A DNA stretch of 64,000 nucleotides, taken from Lepas anatifera. Taxonomy: Eukaryota; Arthropoda; Thecostraca; Lepadidae. Below, piece after piece: positions 10,814 to 19,781 of the stretch (position 1 is its first letter; every line of letters starts with the position of its first letter). A program made the translations under genes and the position numbers. Under the pieces are notes generated by a model. It did not search any database. It had not been told where the DNA came from and worked only from the letters and a program-made list of their open reading frames with translations. Location of the stretch: NCBI GenBank assembly GCA_034440635.1, contig JAOTON010001031.1, positions 806,001 to 870,000 on the forward strand. The letters are read 5' to 3'.

Positions 10814-12528
10814 ATGTCCTGCACCTGTCTGCAGCGGTATACGTGTCGGTCAGTTGTGTGCTGCTGACCGGGTGCCTGACCGTGCAGGACATATCCGAAT
10901 ACAGTCTCGATAAGCCGAAGTCTCGGTGATACCAACTCTTGTTTCCATAGCACAACGCTATACAGTTGGTCACAGCCAATCAAAACATCGATGGGGCCAT
11001 CCCCGAAATCGTCAGCCAACTGTAAATCTGCTGGAAGCCGAATGTTATCAGGAATTTTTCTGTTACTGAGTGGCACACACAGGCGGTCGCTTTTCCACAG
11101 TTCAAGCTCCGTTCCCTGCCCAGTATGGCGGTTTTTTAGGGTGATGCCAACTAAATCATATACACGGGCCTCCTCCATTTTCTCCTGAAAACCTATACAT
11201 GCAAAGGTGCCTTGCTTGAGGTGTTGCAGTCCTAATTCCTCTGCAACTGAAGTCCTAATGAAGGACGTATTCGAGCCTCCATCGATCAGCACACGGACCT
11301 GCCGGACACCAAGGGGACCGACAGCCTCCACCAAGGCCGTTTGGCTGAAACAAGTGTTTTCGGACTGGATGTTGTTGCAGCTGCGGGTAGGAAATACCTC
11401 TGACGAGTCAGCAGTGGCCTCATGTTCCCGTGGTAAACCGCTATCACTGTTCCATACCTCTTCAGATCGGTGCTGCCATCCAGCGGCAGGGTCGGCAGTT
11501 TCCCCAGCCGCAACCGGCACGGCCGTGGCGCAGGTCTGCCATCTGGCGGAGGATGATATAACCCCAGGTTTCTGAGCTGGTGCACGCATCCCGCCGCCGT
11601 TGTAAGCGGGCTGTGCCGGGACGGCCGCCGATCCTACGCGTCCTCGGCCAGGAGGAGTGAGAGCTGTGGAAGGAAATCTGACCTGCCTTGGATCACCAAG
11701 GCCGGCAGCCACACGAGGCAAATCCCGCGCTGTAGTGACGGTGGGAGAAAATTCATGCAACGATGTGTGGTGGTCAGCGCCACAAAAGGGACACGCCGTG
11801 CTGAGACACGAGTTCATCCTGTGAGGTCCAAGACACTTGAAGCACAGTCCTGCCCTTTTAACAATGTCCCATCTCTCAGGTACGATCATGCGGTGGTAAT
11901 TTTGACACTTGTTCAAGCCGTGCTTATTAATCCCACATGCTAGACACAACCAATCCGACGACGTTTGAGTGACGGGTAGAGCGCTTACCGCTGAAGGCCG
12001 AGCACGGTCCAACCTGTCCTTAGTACTCCTCCCTGGGACTCCATTCGAAGCTCCTCCATCAGCTTCCGCCCAAACGTCCATCTCGTGCTGAAGGAACTGC
12101 AAAAATTCGTCAAGACCAGCCTCTGGTGAGCGGCGACGCGCCCACTCCAGGCGCCAGTGGCTGGGTAACTTCGACTTAGCCACCGGCAGCAGTAGCGCAG
12201 AGAAGGAACCTGAGGACATCCCCACGGCAGACAGAGACCTCACATGAGTATTCAGGTGGTCTACAAACGAGCATATCGCGGCAAGATCAGCATCTTCCGG
12301 TAACGGTGGAAAGTTAAGTAGCCGCGTCATGATGGTTTCCTTTACGGCCTCCGGCTTGTCATACCGAGTGCGCAGTGCGTCGACGGCAGTGGCATAGCAA
12401 GCTTCCGTCACAGGTATGCCGCCAATACACTGCAGGGCGGCACCGGTGAGCTGTCCCTTGAGAATGACAAATTTGTGCACCGGCGCGTACCGAGAATTGC
12501 CGTGAACAGAGGCGGAAAAAGGTCCCAA
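10585..12528 (-). CDS. BEL/Pao gag-like (DUF1759), zinc motifs and aspartic protease region
   Basis: A 647-codon frame covers the rest of the gag-like domain, where VHKFVILKGQLTG is typical. Two cysteine-rich nucleic-acid-binding motifs follow: C-x2-C-x-x-H in the CLACGINKHGLNKC block, and CFKCLGPHRMNSC. Next is an aspartic protease-like segment with VLIDGGSNTSFI, where the active-site triad reads DGG. It is followed by the DUF1758-type stretch DVLIGCDQLY. The last ~55 codons (below about 10750) are read out of the polymerase frame. In the family these parts assemble the particle and cut the polyprotein. Confidence 0.8.
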   Translation of the reverse strand: MGPFSASVHGNSRYAPVHKFVILKGQLTGAALQCIGGIPVTEACYATAVDALRTRYDKPEAVKETIMTRLLNFPPLPEDADLAAICSFVDHLNTHVRSLSAVGMSSGSFSALLLPVAKSKLPSHWRLEWARRRSPEAGLDEFLQFLQHEMDVWAEADGGASNGVPGRSTKDRLDRARPSAVSALPVTQTSSDWLCLACGINKHGLNKCQNYHRMIVPERWDIVKRAGLCFKCLGPHRMNSCLSTACPFCGADHHTSLHEFSPTVTTARDLPRVAAGLGDPRQVRFPSTALTPPGRGRVGSAAVPAQPAYNGGGMRAPAQKPGVISSSARWQTCATAVPVAAGETADPAAGWQHRSEEVWNSDSGLPREHEATADSSEVFPTRSCNNIQSENTCFSQTALVEAVGPLGVRQVRVLIDGGSNTSFIRTSVAEELGLQHLKQGTFACIGFQEKMEEARVYDLVGITLKNRHTGQGTELELWKSDRLCVPLSNRKIPDNIRLPADLQLADDFGDGPIDVLIGCDQLYSVVLWKQELVSPRLRLIETVFGYVLHGQAPGQQHTTDRHVYRCRQVQDMWDLETVGVTAAETAPTTVRSLPGKTEKIGTKWDCFGSRAADPCVTFCRQRPEPIAWQQSSPRNRKESTTATYRDC

Positions 12529-12983
12529 AATTCAGACCACCTCATCACATCTCCAGCGAACATAGGGAGCTTTACATCCGAAACCTGAAGATCGGTGATC
12601 TCAGAAATCGGGTTGTGTTTTAGGTTTTCTAATCGTGTCAGAATTCTCTTAGCCTTGAACAATTCCTCCTCAGCACGATCGACGTGCGAAGTTTCATCAG
12701 GCCTACCCAAATAATCCAGTTCTTTCTGCAGTTTTGAGGCGTGCTGGAAGTCTTTTTCTAAAGAAAAAATCTTAAAGGTGAGATCATCTTGATCTATATC
12801 CTTCAGGTCCTTGATCCTACACTCTTTCAAAGCAGCAGTCTTTTTCGTTAATTTTCCCCTCACAGCCGATCTTTCCCTTGTCATGGCTGTGAGCTTTTCA
12901 TCACCTTCCTGCTCCATACCTGGTCCGTGGGCGGTGAGGATCGCAGCCGAGACGAACAAACCGAGCAGCAGCGAAGATCCCAT
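12408..12983 (-). pseudogene. BEL/Pao gag-like N-terminal frame (frameshifted)
   Basis: This is the first frame after the 5' LTR. Its opening residues are hydrophobic, followed by a charged helical, coiled-coil-like stretch. It then reaches KLPMFAGDVMRWSEFWDLF, the typical entry to the DUF1759 gag-like domain of BEL/Pao elements. The domain continues in another frame from about 12530, so a frameshift separates the two parts. The role in the family is particle and capsid formation. Confidence 0.75.
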
Positions 12984-13008
12984 GCGCGCGATCCGGCCCG
13001 GAGGACTA

Positions 13009-13405
13009 TGTGATGGTGTTGAATTCGAAGTTGAAGAGATGGTGGTAGATGATGCTAAAGATTGAAAGCTGATTCGATTTACGGTACTCCAAAATCTCTC
13101 TCTCGTTCTGCACGACCTCAGAAATTAAACGCTCGGATAATAGTAACGGTAGTATTGTAACCACGCGAGCACGTTCGGCAACACAGTTTGGGTGGCGACT
13201 GACCGCAATGGCGGGTGCCTCGACCCGGGGACAGGTCGGGCTACCAGATGAAAGTTGGCAGCTGTTGATCGTAAGACATACGTGGGTGAAGGGAACGCTT
13301 CAAAACGCTTCAACATACCAAAACAACTTGATCAGAGTTAAAGAAGGGAAAGAAAAATGACGTAGTCATCCCGCGAACATAACACATCAAATCGTTTCCA
13401 CAACA
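13009..13405 (-). repeat. BEL/Pao 5' LTR
   Basis: The partner of 7193-7589 is the same length and is followed directly by the duplicated target ACCAC. Its transcription would run leftwards into the gag-like frame that starts at 12983. Confidence 0.95.
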
Positions 13406-13410
13406 ACCAC

Positions 13411-14312
13411 ATTCTGTAGATCGGGTGTGGTGCACAGGTGGATTCGGGGGGACAGGTGGGGCAGTGCCCCAGTATTAGTGTTGTGCCAGAGGGCTGAGTG
13501 CAAAATTCAGATTGGAAGATGTGGTCAATGAGTGGAAGAATAGAAAATGACACTCTTGAGAGTAAATTAAAAGCCCTTTTGAAGCACCTAGCCACATTTA
13601 CACAAACGGTGGTCTTCACAGCCCCAGCTGAGTGGCCAACATGCTCAAAGCCAGGGTCAACTTTTCTTGGGCAAGCTGGAAGATTGAGCTTCAGCACGTG
13701 TAACTGTTGTTTTCTTTTGGACTCCACTTCCATTGTTGTAGGACATCACATCAAATGTTGTCTTTAAACCATATTCACCGTCATGCTGGATGTTCACTTG
13801 CTTTGAGTGCCGGGTGTGCATCAAGCAAGAAGGCAATGGGGATTAGGAAATACTCAATTTGATGTTCTAGAAAATATGAAATTCAGGTTGAGAAGAAAAG
13901 AACAGGTATTTGTGCTGTAGGCATTTTGGAAATGTTCCTTTCTACATTTTACAGGTTTTTTTCTGCTACTCAACCTACACACATCATTTAATGAAGGGAA
14001 AACATTGTGTTGGGTATACAAGTCCCCAGGACAAATATTATTATACAACCTTGCACAGGACAAATATTGCTCTCATATCACATAAAATTGTGCTCCAGAC
14101 CGAATTTTTATCACTTTTCGGAATGATAGTCGTTTATCCGTATTGTGAGCGTGCACTCGTAAATAATATGAATCCATATGGTGGGATGGGTACTTTTGAG
14201 TTTTATGGTCTACATGTACTTGCCTGGAATGTGGATATGATGAAAAATATATTACCGCCGTTTTTTCATCGATTGTTGTTCATGATGTCATTTTTTTAAA
14301 AACTTTTTTCAG
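13411..14312. other. Sequence upstream of BTB exon 1; no promoter recognised
   Basis: No reading frame or repeat of note is visible. The last bases form a polypyrimidine tract ending TTTTTTCAG (AG at 14311-14312), which is the acceptor of the first coding exon. The transcription start and 5' untranslated exon of the BTB gene must therefore lie further left, possibly beyond the retrotransposon, and I cannot locate them. Confidence 0.6.
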
Positions 14313-14498
14313 ACAATGGACAACCAGAAGTTTTGCCTCAAGTGGGATGGTTTCCATGGCAACGTCACCAGTCTGTTTGACAACCTGCGTCAAAATGACG
14401 AGCTGGTGGACATCACGCTCTGCTGTGAGGGACAGAGAGTGCGGGCGCACAGGATGATGCTCTCAGCCTGCAGTCCCTACTTCAGGGACGTGCTCAAG
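14313..14498 (+). CDS. BTB/POZ zinc-finger gene, constant exon 1 (BTB N-terminal half)
   Basis: The exon starts after a TTTTTTCAG acceptor. The ATG at 14316 is chosen because it opens the classic insect BTB start: Met-Asp then FCLKW, matching FCLRW in Broad, tramtrack, lola and fruitless. It encodes 61 residues ending SACSPYFRDVLK. The donor is AAG|GTATGT at 14499, in phase 0. The BTB domain mediates homo- and heterodimerisation and recruits chromatin cofactors in the nucleus. VDITL, AHRMMLSACSPYF and the helix-rich layout are visible. By eye the RDVLK...PC stretch resembles Broad most, but I cannot assign orthology without a tree. The main alternatives are lola, tramtrack or fruitless. Confidence 0.93.
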
Positions 14499-14879
14499 GT
14501 ATGTCTGTGGGTATTAGCGATTTTTCAGAGATTTGTGCAGCTAGTAGAGCTTGCCTAGTGCACTTTTTGACGCAAGGGAGGATACGACGGTTATTTATTT
14601 TTATTTCATTTATTTGATTTTATCAGCATCAGGTATTGCACCCAATTACAGCTCAAGTCATAGGCCTAAAGCCAGACTCCAAATAAATGTTTACAGTAAT
14701 ACATGTCAGGTATCAAACCAATAATATCCTAAAGTTTCAAATTGATACATCAAAAGCGGTAACGATTACCGAACGATGAAATATTATATAAGGCCCATTC
14801 AAAACGCGTTATAAACATCTAGCAACAGTTCTAAGCACTTCACTCGACAAAAAAAGATGCTAAAGCATTTAGATGATGT

Positions 14880-15640
14880 TACAACGGATGATGTTTCACG
14901 TGGCTAATGCCACTGGACTCAAAACTAGCAGGCGATGGGTTAAAGGCATGCGCCTCCGTGCAGCTACCAAAGCGGCCGCTTTAAAGCCTACAACTGCCCG
15001 GAGAAACGACGCTCGTTTACACAGTCGACGGGAGACATCGACACATGCAGGATACGCTCAATTGCTGCCTCGGTCCTCCGCTTGGGCACGTGCGGTGGGA
15101 GATTTTCAAGCGGGGCAGCGGAGTCTTTTCTGTTGGACTGTATGTGCAGAGTAAATGTACTGTAGTGGCCTGTGGGACAGGCTGCCACTTTGGAAAGCTT
15201 TAGTAGATAATGGTATAACGGTGATGGAGAAGATCGAGGTGTATAGACTTGAGTGTAATCCAAATGAAAAAAATGCTGATCTCTATCTAGTCTCTTCAGA
15301 TGACGTTTTATAGCTCCACCCCAGATGACGCCCCCATATTCCAGGATTGATCTAACATTTCCAAAATATGCGGTCAAAATGGGTCCCACTTTAAAGCCGC
15401 CCGCTACCTGACCAGTCTGAAGAGATTGCATAAGCAGATCCAACATGTTGTTTGCCCTGATGATGGTAAAGTCTACAAGGTCCGCGAAGTTCAATTTAGA
15501 GTCTAGTCAAACGCCGAGATCATGAACATTTTCCATGTGATCCTGGGTGGTGCCCTGAATTTGGTATGTGGCCGAAATAATGGTCTTTTCTTAAAAGTGA
15601 TCCGAAAAATTAAGCCGTGAAATAATTATAATAGGGTTAA
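14880..15640 (-). mobile_element. LINE C-terminal fragment in intron 1
   Basis: The minus-strand frame at 14988-15494 contains AYFGNVRSILEYGGVIWGG followed by RHLKRLDRDQHFF. This is the conserved region just after the RT domain of Jockey/RTE-like LINEs. It is a 5'-truncated remnant without RT motifs, inserted antisense to the host gene between the two BTB exons. It differs from the CR1-like copy at 1192-3078. Confidence 0.65.
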
Positions 15641-16355
15641 TCACATCGCTACTTCGCTAGTAAAAGACTCACGGCGTAACGTGCTCTTATGAGGTACCTT
15701 AGCTCTACTGTACTACCACTTTGACATACCAGCTCTGACCAATCAGCACTGCGCGCGCCTTATACGCCACAGTCTACATGGCTGTGCCGTGCAGATTTCC
15801 ACCTATGTTTCTTTACTAGTGGAAAACTGTTCTTCCGTACCGGACATGCCAAGTGCATGCGGCCACATTCTCCTGCCGTCTCTTGCGTTTCCCCGAAGAA
15901 AATTGAAAAAAGTGAAAACGTTTTCACTAACTTCATCTCGAATCGTCTGGGCGGGGACCTTAGATTCGAAAACAAACATTTGCGAATAGAAACGGGCAGA
16001 AAAGTAAGTGCGTTTTGAATTTTAGGAGGAATGGGACTGCTTTGTCGTAATTCTAAAACGGACATCAGCGTGTAACGGGGAAGCTGAGCTGAGCTGGATG
16101 CCCGTGGCATGCAACGCTGCAAAAGCCATGCCATGTGTTAACAGCACGTATTGTGTCAAATCGAAAGGGATTCATTTGTGGTGTAAAATCCAGACATGGT
16201 GCCCTTTATTTGGAATTTAAAGTGCACATAGATTTCAAGTGGGAAGCTTTGGGCGAACTGAAATATGCCCAGTGGATTCTCCAAACGCTGTACAAGCCTG
16301 ATGTTTTGTCAGTGGAACACCCACTATAAAAGTGGGATACTCCCTGTAAAGCAAC
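15641..16355. other. Intron 1 sequence, nothing recognised
   Basis: Only short chance frames lie here; no conserved motif or repeat is identified. Confidence 0.5.
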
Positions 16356-16598
16356 TAGGGGCACCTTGGCAATGGGATTTAAATTGGGACGGTCATGTGA
16401 TGGAGCATACCAAGAAACCACCTGACCAATATTTTGTTGGTCCGAGAACCTGACGTTCGCGGACCTAAAAGACAGAAATTCACCCCCCCTCGACCCTGTC
16501 CTTTCATCATGGTCACGTGGTATGAGATGACCATTAGTAACCATAGCAACGTGAGGTAATGCTCAAACCCTGCTGCATCGTCAAATTTGTGAACCTCT
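16356..16598. mobile_element. Possible degraded TTAA-type MITE (same family as 32371-32751)
   Basis: The left part GGGGCACCTTGGCAATGGGA, then CATGTGATGGAGCATACC, and later GACGTTCGCGGA-like text follow the left half of the element at 32371-32751. A CTCTTTAA right end at 16595-16602 would match its terminus. The left terminus is partly deleted and lacks TTAA, so the boundaries are uncertain. Confidence 0.4.
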
Positions 16599-16976
16599 TT
16601 AAGGCCTCCACACTAAACGTGACATTGGTACTTACTATCATAGATGCGTATGATTTGTTTCAGTATTCCTAAAGTATTATTCAGTATTCAGTAAAGTATT
16701 GTTAAAGTATTCCTAAATCCGCTCCAGGCAAAAATTGCACCAGGTTGCCATGTGACGCGATACAGATCATAAGTCAGTCGAAACACTATCACGCGCGTTA
16801 TCGTTGTATCAGGCTACCATACCTAACTTCCCTTCGAATGGAGCATGCTGGCCGCTGATTCTTTCACCCGGCGTTCAAGATCAGATGTTCAAGATCAGGT
16901 GCCAGGAGAGGAGGTGTTTGTCATCGATCCAGCCTTGTGATGTCGTTGTCATGCCACGTCCTCCTCTGCCGCGCAG

Positions 16977-17153
16977 GAGATCCCGTGCCAGCAGATGGTG
17001 ATCTTCCTGAAGGACACCTCAGCCGCCGACCTCCATGCCATCGTGGAGTTCATGTACAAGGGCAGCGTGAACGTGGCGCAGAGCCAGCTGGCCAGCTTCA
17101 TCAAGACGGCGGAGATGCTGCAGATCCGCGGCCTCAGCGGCGACGATGAGAAG
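16977..17153 (+). CDS. BTB/POZ zinc-finger gene, constant exon 2 (BTB C-terminal half)
   Basis: The acceptor is CTCTGCCGCGCAG|GAG and the donor AAG|GTGATG at 17154. The exon is 177 nt, phase 0 at both ends, and codes for 59 residues. It completes the BTB fold: EIPCQQMVIFLKD, then LHAIVEFMYKGSVNV, then LASFIKTAEMLQIRGLS. These match the second half of the insect BTB consensus (VEFMYxGEVNV, LxxFLKTAExLxIxGL). Exons 1 and 2 join without disturbing the frame to give 120 residues, the normal length of this domain. The BTB-splitting intron is 2.5 kb and holds a LINE fragment and a possible MITE. Confidence 0.93.
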
Positions 17154-17690
17154 GTGATGGTCTGTTTGGAGCTGACCTGTTAATGATTTGGCCCGCTCTC
17201 TTGAATTTTCGCCTGGGATCAATTTAGAATGGTGGCGGCTCCCAGTCAGTCTGTCTTCACTCCAGTTAGTCAAACGTGGGGATTGTTTTCGCGCACGCAA
17301 ACTATTATTGACAGTTCGTATGGGATTTTAATCCGGCATTTATGCTATGTAAGGTTGTTAAGGCTCAGTAGCCTCAAACAACGATATATTACTTGGCCTC
17401 TTTATGCTTGGACCCCGTTGCGCATCACTGCTGTGTTTTGTGTTGTTAGAGCCAGTCCCAATAAGCACACTTTCCCGATGGCAGTGTGTTTATGGTGTCG
17501 AAGGAACCTCTCCATCGAGCCAAATGGGTCACGCAAGACGGTCTCCCGCGGCGGGGTTGAACCCACGTTAATCCGCACCATCTAATTCTGATGTTTGGCA
17601 TTGAAGGCGGGAGCCCTCCCGGCCCATGCTCATAGAATTGAGATTTGCCACGTCATCATTATTGTTTGTGGTCAGTGACCTGGTAAGTGG
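17154..17690. other. Intron 2, left part, nothing recognised
   Basis: No conserved coding or RNA signal is seen. A B-box-like GGTTGAACCC stands at about 17556, too isolated to call an RNA gene. Confidence 0.5.
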
Positions 17691-17695
17691 GGGAG

Positions 17696-17870
17696 GGGAG
17701 GGGGAGTGTGACCTGTGTAGGGGAATACCACTGGACCTCCACGCCGCTGACCCCGGCTCAAATCCCCGGGCGGTATTCTGCATATATCTTCCCGATCCCC
17801 ATAAGGCCTTCCCAACAGGGAGACAGGTGGCGACACCACATCATCTTAACAGTGGGCGTGCCGGGAAGTC
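17696..17870 (+). mobile_element. tRNA-derived SINE-like repeat, copy 1
   Basis: A B-box-like GGCTCAAATCC is followed by CCGGGCGGTATTCTGCATA, CCCGATCCCCATAA and a GACAGGTGGCGACACC tail. The same order appears at 43596-43770 with about 70-75 percent similarity by eye. Two copies with an internal polymerase III promoter-like motif suggest a SINE family. The A box is poorly preserved here. Confidence 0.5.
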
Positions 17871-18003
17871 CCCACCCCCCCAGGACAGTTTGGTGACGTA
17901 GTGTCCCACCCCAGGACAGTTTGGGACGTGTAGTCCCCCCCCAGGACAGTTTGGCGACGTAGTAAGTCCCCACCCCCAGGACAGTTTGGCGACGTAGTAA
18001 GTC
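17870..18003. repeat. Minisatellite, ~33 bp unit, 4 copies
   Basis: Four copies contain CCCCAGGACAGTTTGGYGACGT with a C-rich spacer of varying length. The array lies in intron 2, just after the SINE-like repeat. Confidence 0.85.
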
Positions 18004-18494
18004 ACAGCGAGGGAGAGGCTGATGTAGGGGCGCGGGCGAGGGATGCCCACTAACCCTTTCCCATATGGCACAATGCCCTTGTTGTGACATAACCCACTTG
18101 GATTTTAATGATACATGGTACCGTGATAGTGGGAGTCCTAGCAGAGGCACCCGAGTTATAGATCGTCCCAGAAAGGTGTCGGTATGATATGCAGGTTATC
18201 CCAAACCTCGCCTGTTATGGAGAAATAGGCGTTACCGGAGCAGAGTTCTCCGCCCGTGCCCTGTTCCGCCGGTCAGTGATCAGTGATGTCCTGCAATGAA
18301 GAAGGTGGTGCAGTTGTGGAAAGGCGGTCTCCTCCCAGTAGACGTTCACTCCTAATCAAACGATCAGTTCTTCGACAACAGATCTGGAAAACTAGAGTCT
18401 TCCGGGTTTGCTTTTCAGGGGTGATGCATTGGTTCAGATGCCACCGAGGTTTCTTGGCTTCCGTCACGTTTCCGTCCCGTCGTCTTCTCCCCAG
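18004..18494. other. Intron 2, right part
   Basis: No gene is seen. The final bases CGTCGTCTTCTCCCCAG form the acceptor of the linker exon. Confidence 0.5.
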
Positions 18495-19062
18495 GCTCCG
18501 GCGCCAGCAGCGGCGGCGCCCTCGTCTCCGGCGCCGCGTCGGACTCCGCGTCCACCGCCTTCACCCGTGCCCGAACCCCCACCGCCTCCGCCGCCGCCTC
18601 CGGCCAAGCGCAGGCGCCTCTCGACACTGCCGGCCGCGGGCTCCGGAGGCGCCGCCTCCGCAGGTGATCGACTGCACGCTGTCGCCGGAGCCGGAGCAGG
18701 CCGTGGAGCAGGCGCCGGGCACGCCGGCTGCAGGACTTGGTCAGCACGCCGTGTCGTCTCCGATTCCTCCCCCTCCGGCGTGTCCAACAGCCAGGGCTCC
18801 TTCCTACCAGCCGCCTCCCAGGAGCCGCTCGTCCACCCGCCGCCCGCCTCCGCCGCCTACGACCCTGCCGCCTACGACCCCGCCGCGAACCCAGAAGCCT
18901 ACGACGTGAAGGTGGAGAAGGTGGAGCAGTTCAGCGGAGAGGAGGACTCGGGCAGTCTGGGGGCGACGCTGGAACACGTGGCGGAGTACGAGGGCGAGGC
19001 CGGCTACGCAGAGGAGTACCCCAGTCTGGAGATGGGCGGCGCCGTGCCGCCCATGGGCCACA
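18495..19062 (+). CDS. BTB/POZ zinc-finger gene, constant exon 3 (proline-rich/acidic linker with KRRR)
   Basis: The acceptor is CTTCTCCCCAG|GCT and the donor CACA|GTAAGT at 19063, giving 568 nt (phase 0 in, phase 1 out). The frame stays open throughout and continues that of the BTB exons. It encodes an Ala/Pro-rich start, a run of nine prolines and AKRRRLS, a likely nuclear localisation signal. A Gly/Ala segment follows, then SDSSPSGVSNSQGSF, two AAYDP repeats, VKVEKVEQFS and an acidic stretch with EHVAEYEGEAGYAEEYPSLE. Such low-complexity linkers between BTB and zinc fingers are usual in this family. Part of the middle (about 18640-18770) reads more like protein in the +1 frame (VIDCTLSPEPEQ), which may mark two compensating indels. 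Confidence is high for the exon and lower for the middle residues. Confidence 0.85.
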
Positions 19063-19727
19063 GTAAGTCGCGAGAGTGGTGGTGTAGCTCTGAACGGAGT
19101 TAATAGTGATGTAGATGGTGAACGGTTGTATGCTTTTTTATTTGAAAATGCATAACTGTAACCCTCTTCATGATACAGTAGACCTGTGGCTCATCATTCC
19201 GTTCATTATATACTTAAGCATGGTCACTGCGACAATTTATAACATACAAATGAACTAAGTCCCTGGCCAAAAATCAGAAAACTGTCTGAAGATCCCATTC
19301 TCCCATCCTTGTGATCGTGATTCATTCTACGTATAAAGTCCTTTGGCATGGCGCTTTTCCTCTGGTGACGATGGTTACCAGCATGATCACGATTGGAGTT
19401 TAAAGCCACATCGGCAGCTGAGGCCACAAAGTGCTCTTCCTCCATCATTTTCTTCAACTACCTGAAATGTGCTGCTAAGACAATGTTTCCCGATCTACTC
19501 CAACTGTGTTGGTTATTACAAACCTTAAACAGCAGGCAAGGCGCCACCGCCCTGCGGCGTTTGCCAGCACTTTTTATATTATGAAACAACTTGAACCCTG
19601 GATGTTCTCTGTCAACTTGCATTATATGACTGCGTTTTGCCTCCACGGTTGTAAGCGCCTCGCGTTGGCTCGCCTCGCGGCGTTTGATACATCACTTTGT
19701 TTTGACCGGCGACGCATCTGTTTGCAG
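19063..19727. other. Intron 3
   Basis: A 665 bp intron runs from the GTAAGT donor to an ATCTGTTTGCAG acceptor (AG 19726-19727). No other feature is seen. Confidence 0.65.
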
Positions 19728-19781
19728 TGTCCATGGGATCAGGCCCTTCACAGCGCGGCCCCGAGGATGGATCACAGCAAG
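19728..19781 (+). CDS. BTB/POZ zinc-finger gene, constant exon 4 (54 bp small exon)
   Basis: The acceptor is CTGTTTGCAG|TG and the donor CAAG|GTAGGT at 19782. Its 54 nt enter in phase 1 and leave in phase 1, so it can be included or skipped without changing the frame. Joined to the last base of exon 3 it codes for M-SMGSGPSQRGPEDGSQQ, a short polar segment rich in Gly, Ser and Gln. It leaves a G that completes the first codon of every zinc-finger exon. The splice sites and phase fit are strong, but the protein is too short for a homology call, so it rests on splice logic. Confidence 0.65.

Larger units (their letters stand above)
7193..13405 (-). mobile_element. Full-length BEL/Pao LTR retrotransposon
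   Basis: A 6.2 kb element is bounded by two 397 bp LTRs that start TG and end CA. It is flanked by the 5 bp duplication ACCAC (7188-7192 and 13406-13410). A purine-rich tract (on the minus strand CGAGGAGGAGTA, 7590-7601) abuts the 3' LTR, as expected for second-strand priming. Minus-strand frames encode, in order, a gag-like DUF1759 region, CCHC-like zinc motifs, an aspartic protease region, reverse transcriptase, RNase H, integrase and a DUF5641-like C-terminus. That order is diagnostic of BEL/Pao. At least three frameshifts (near 12530, 10750 and 10275) break the polyprotein. LTR divergence is low, about three mismatches by eye, which suggests a recent insertion. Confidence 0.95.

Noticed and set aside
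18664..18733. A 70 nt mini-intron (GTGATC...CTGCAG) to repair the linker frame
   Set aside because: Removing it does not restore the frame of the convincing downstream part (SDSSPSGV), and the length would be unusually short.
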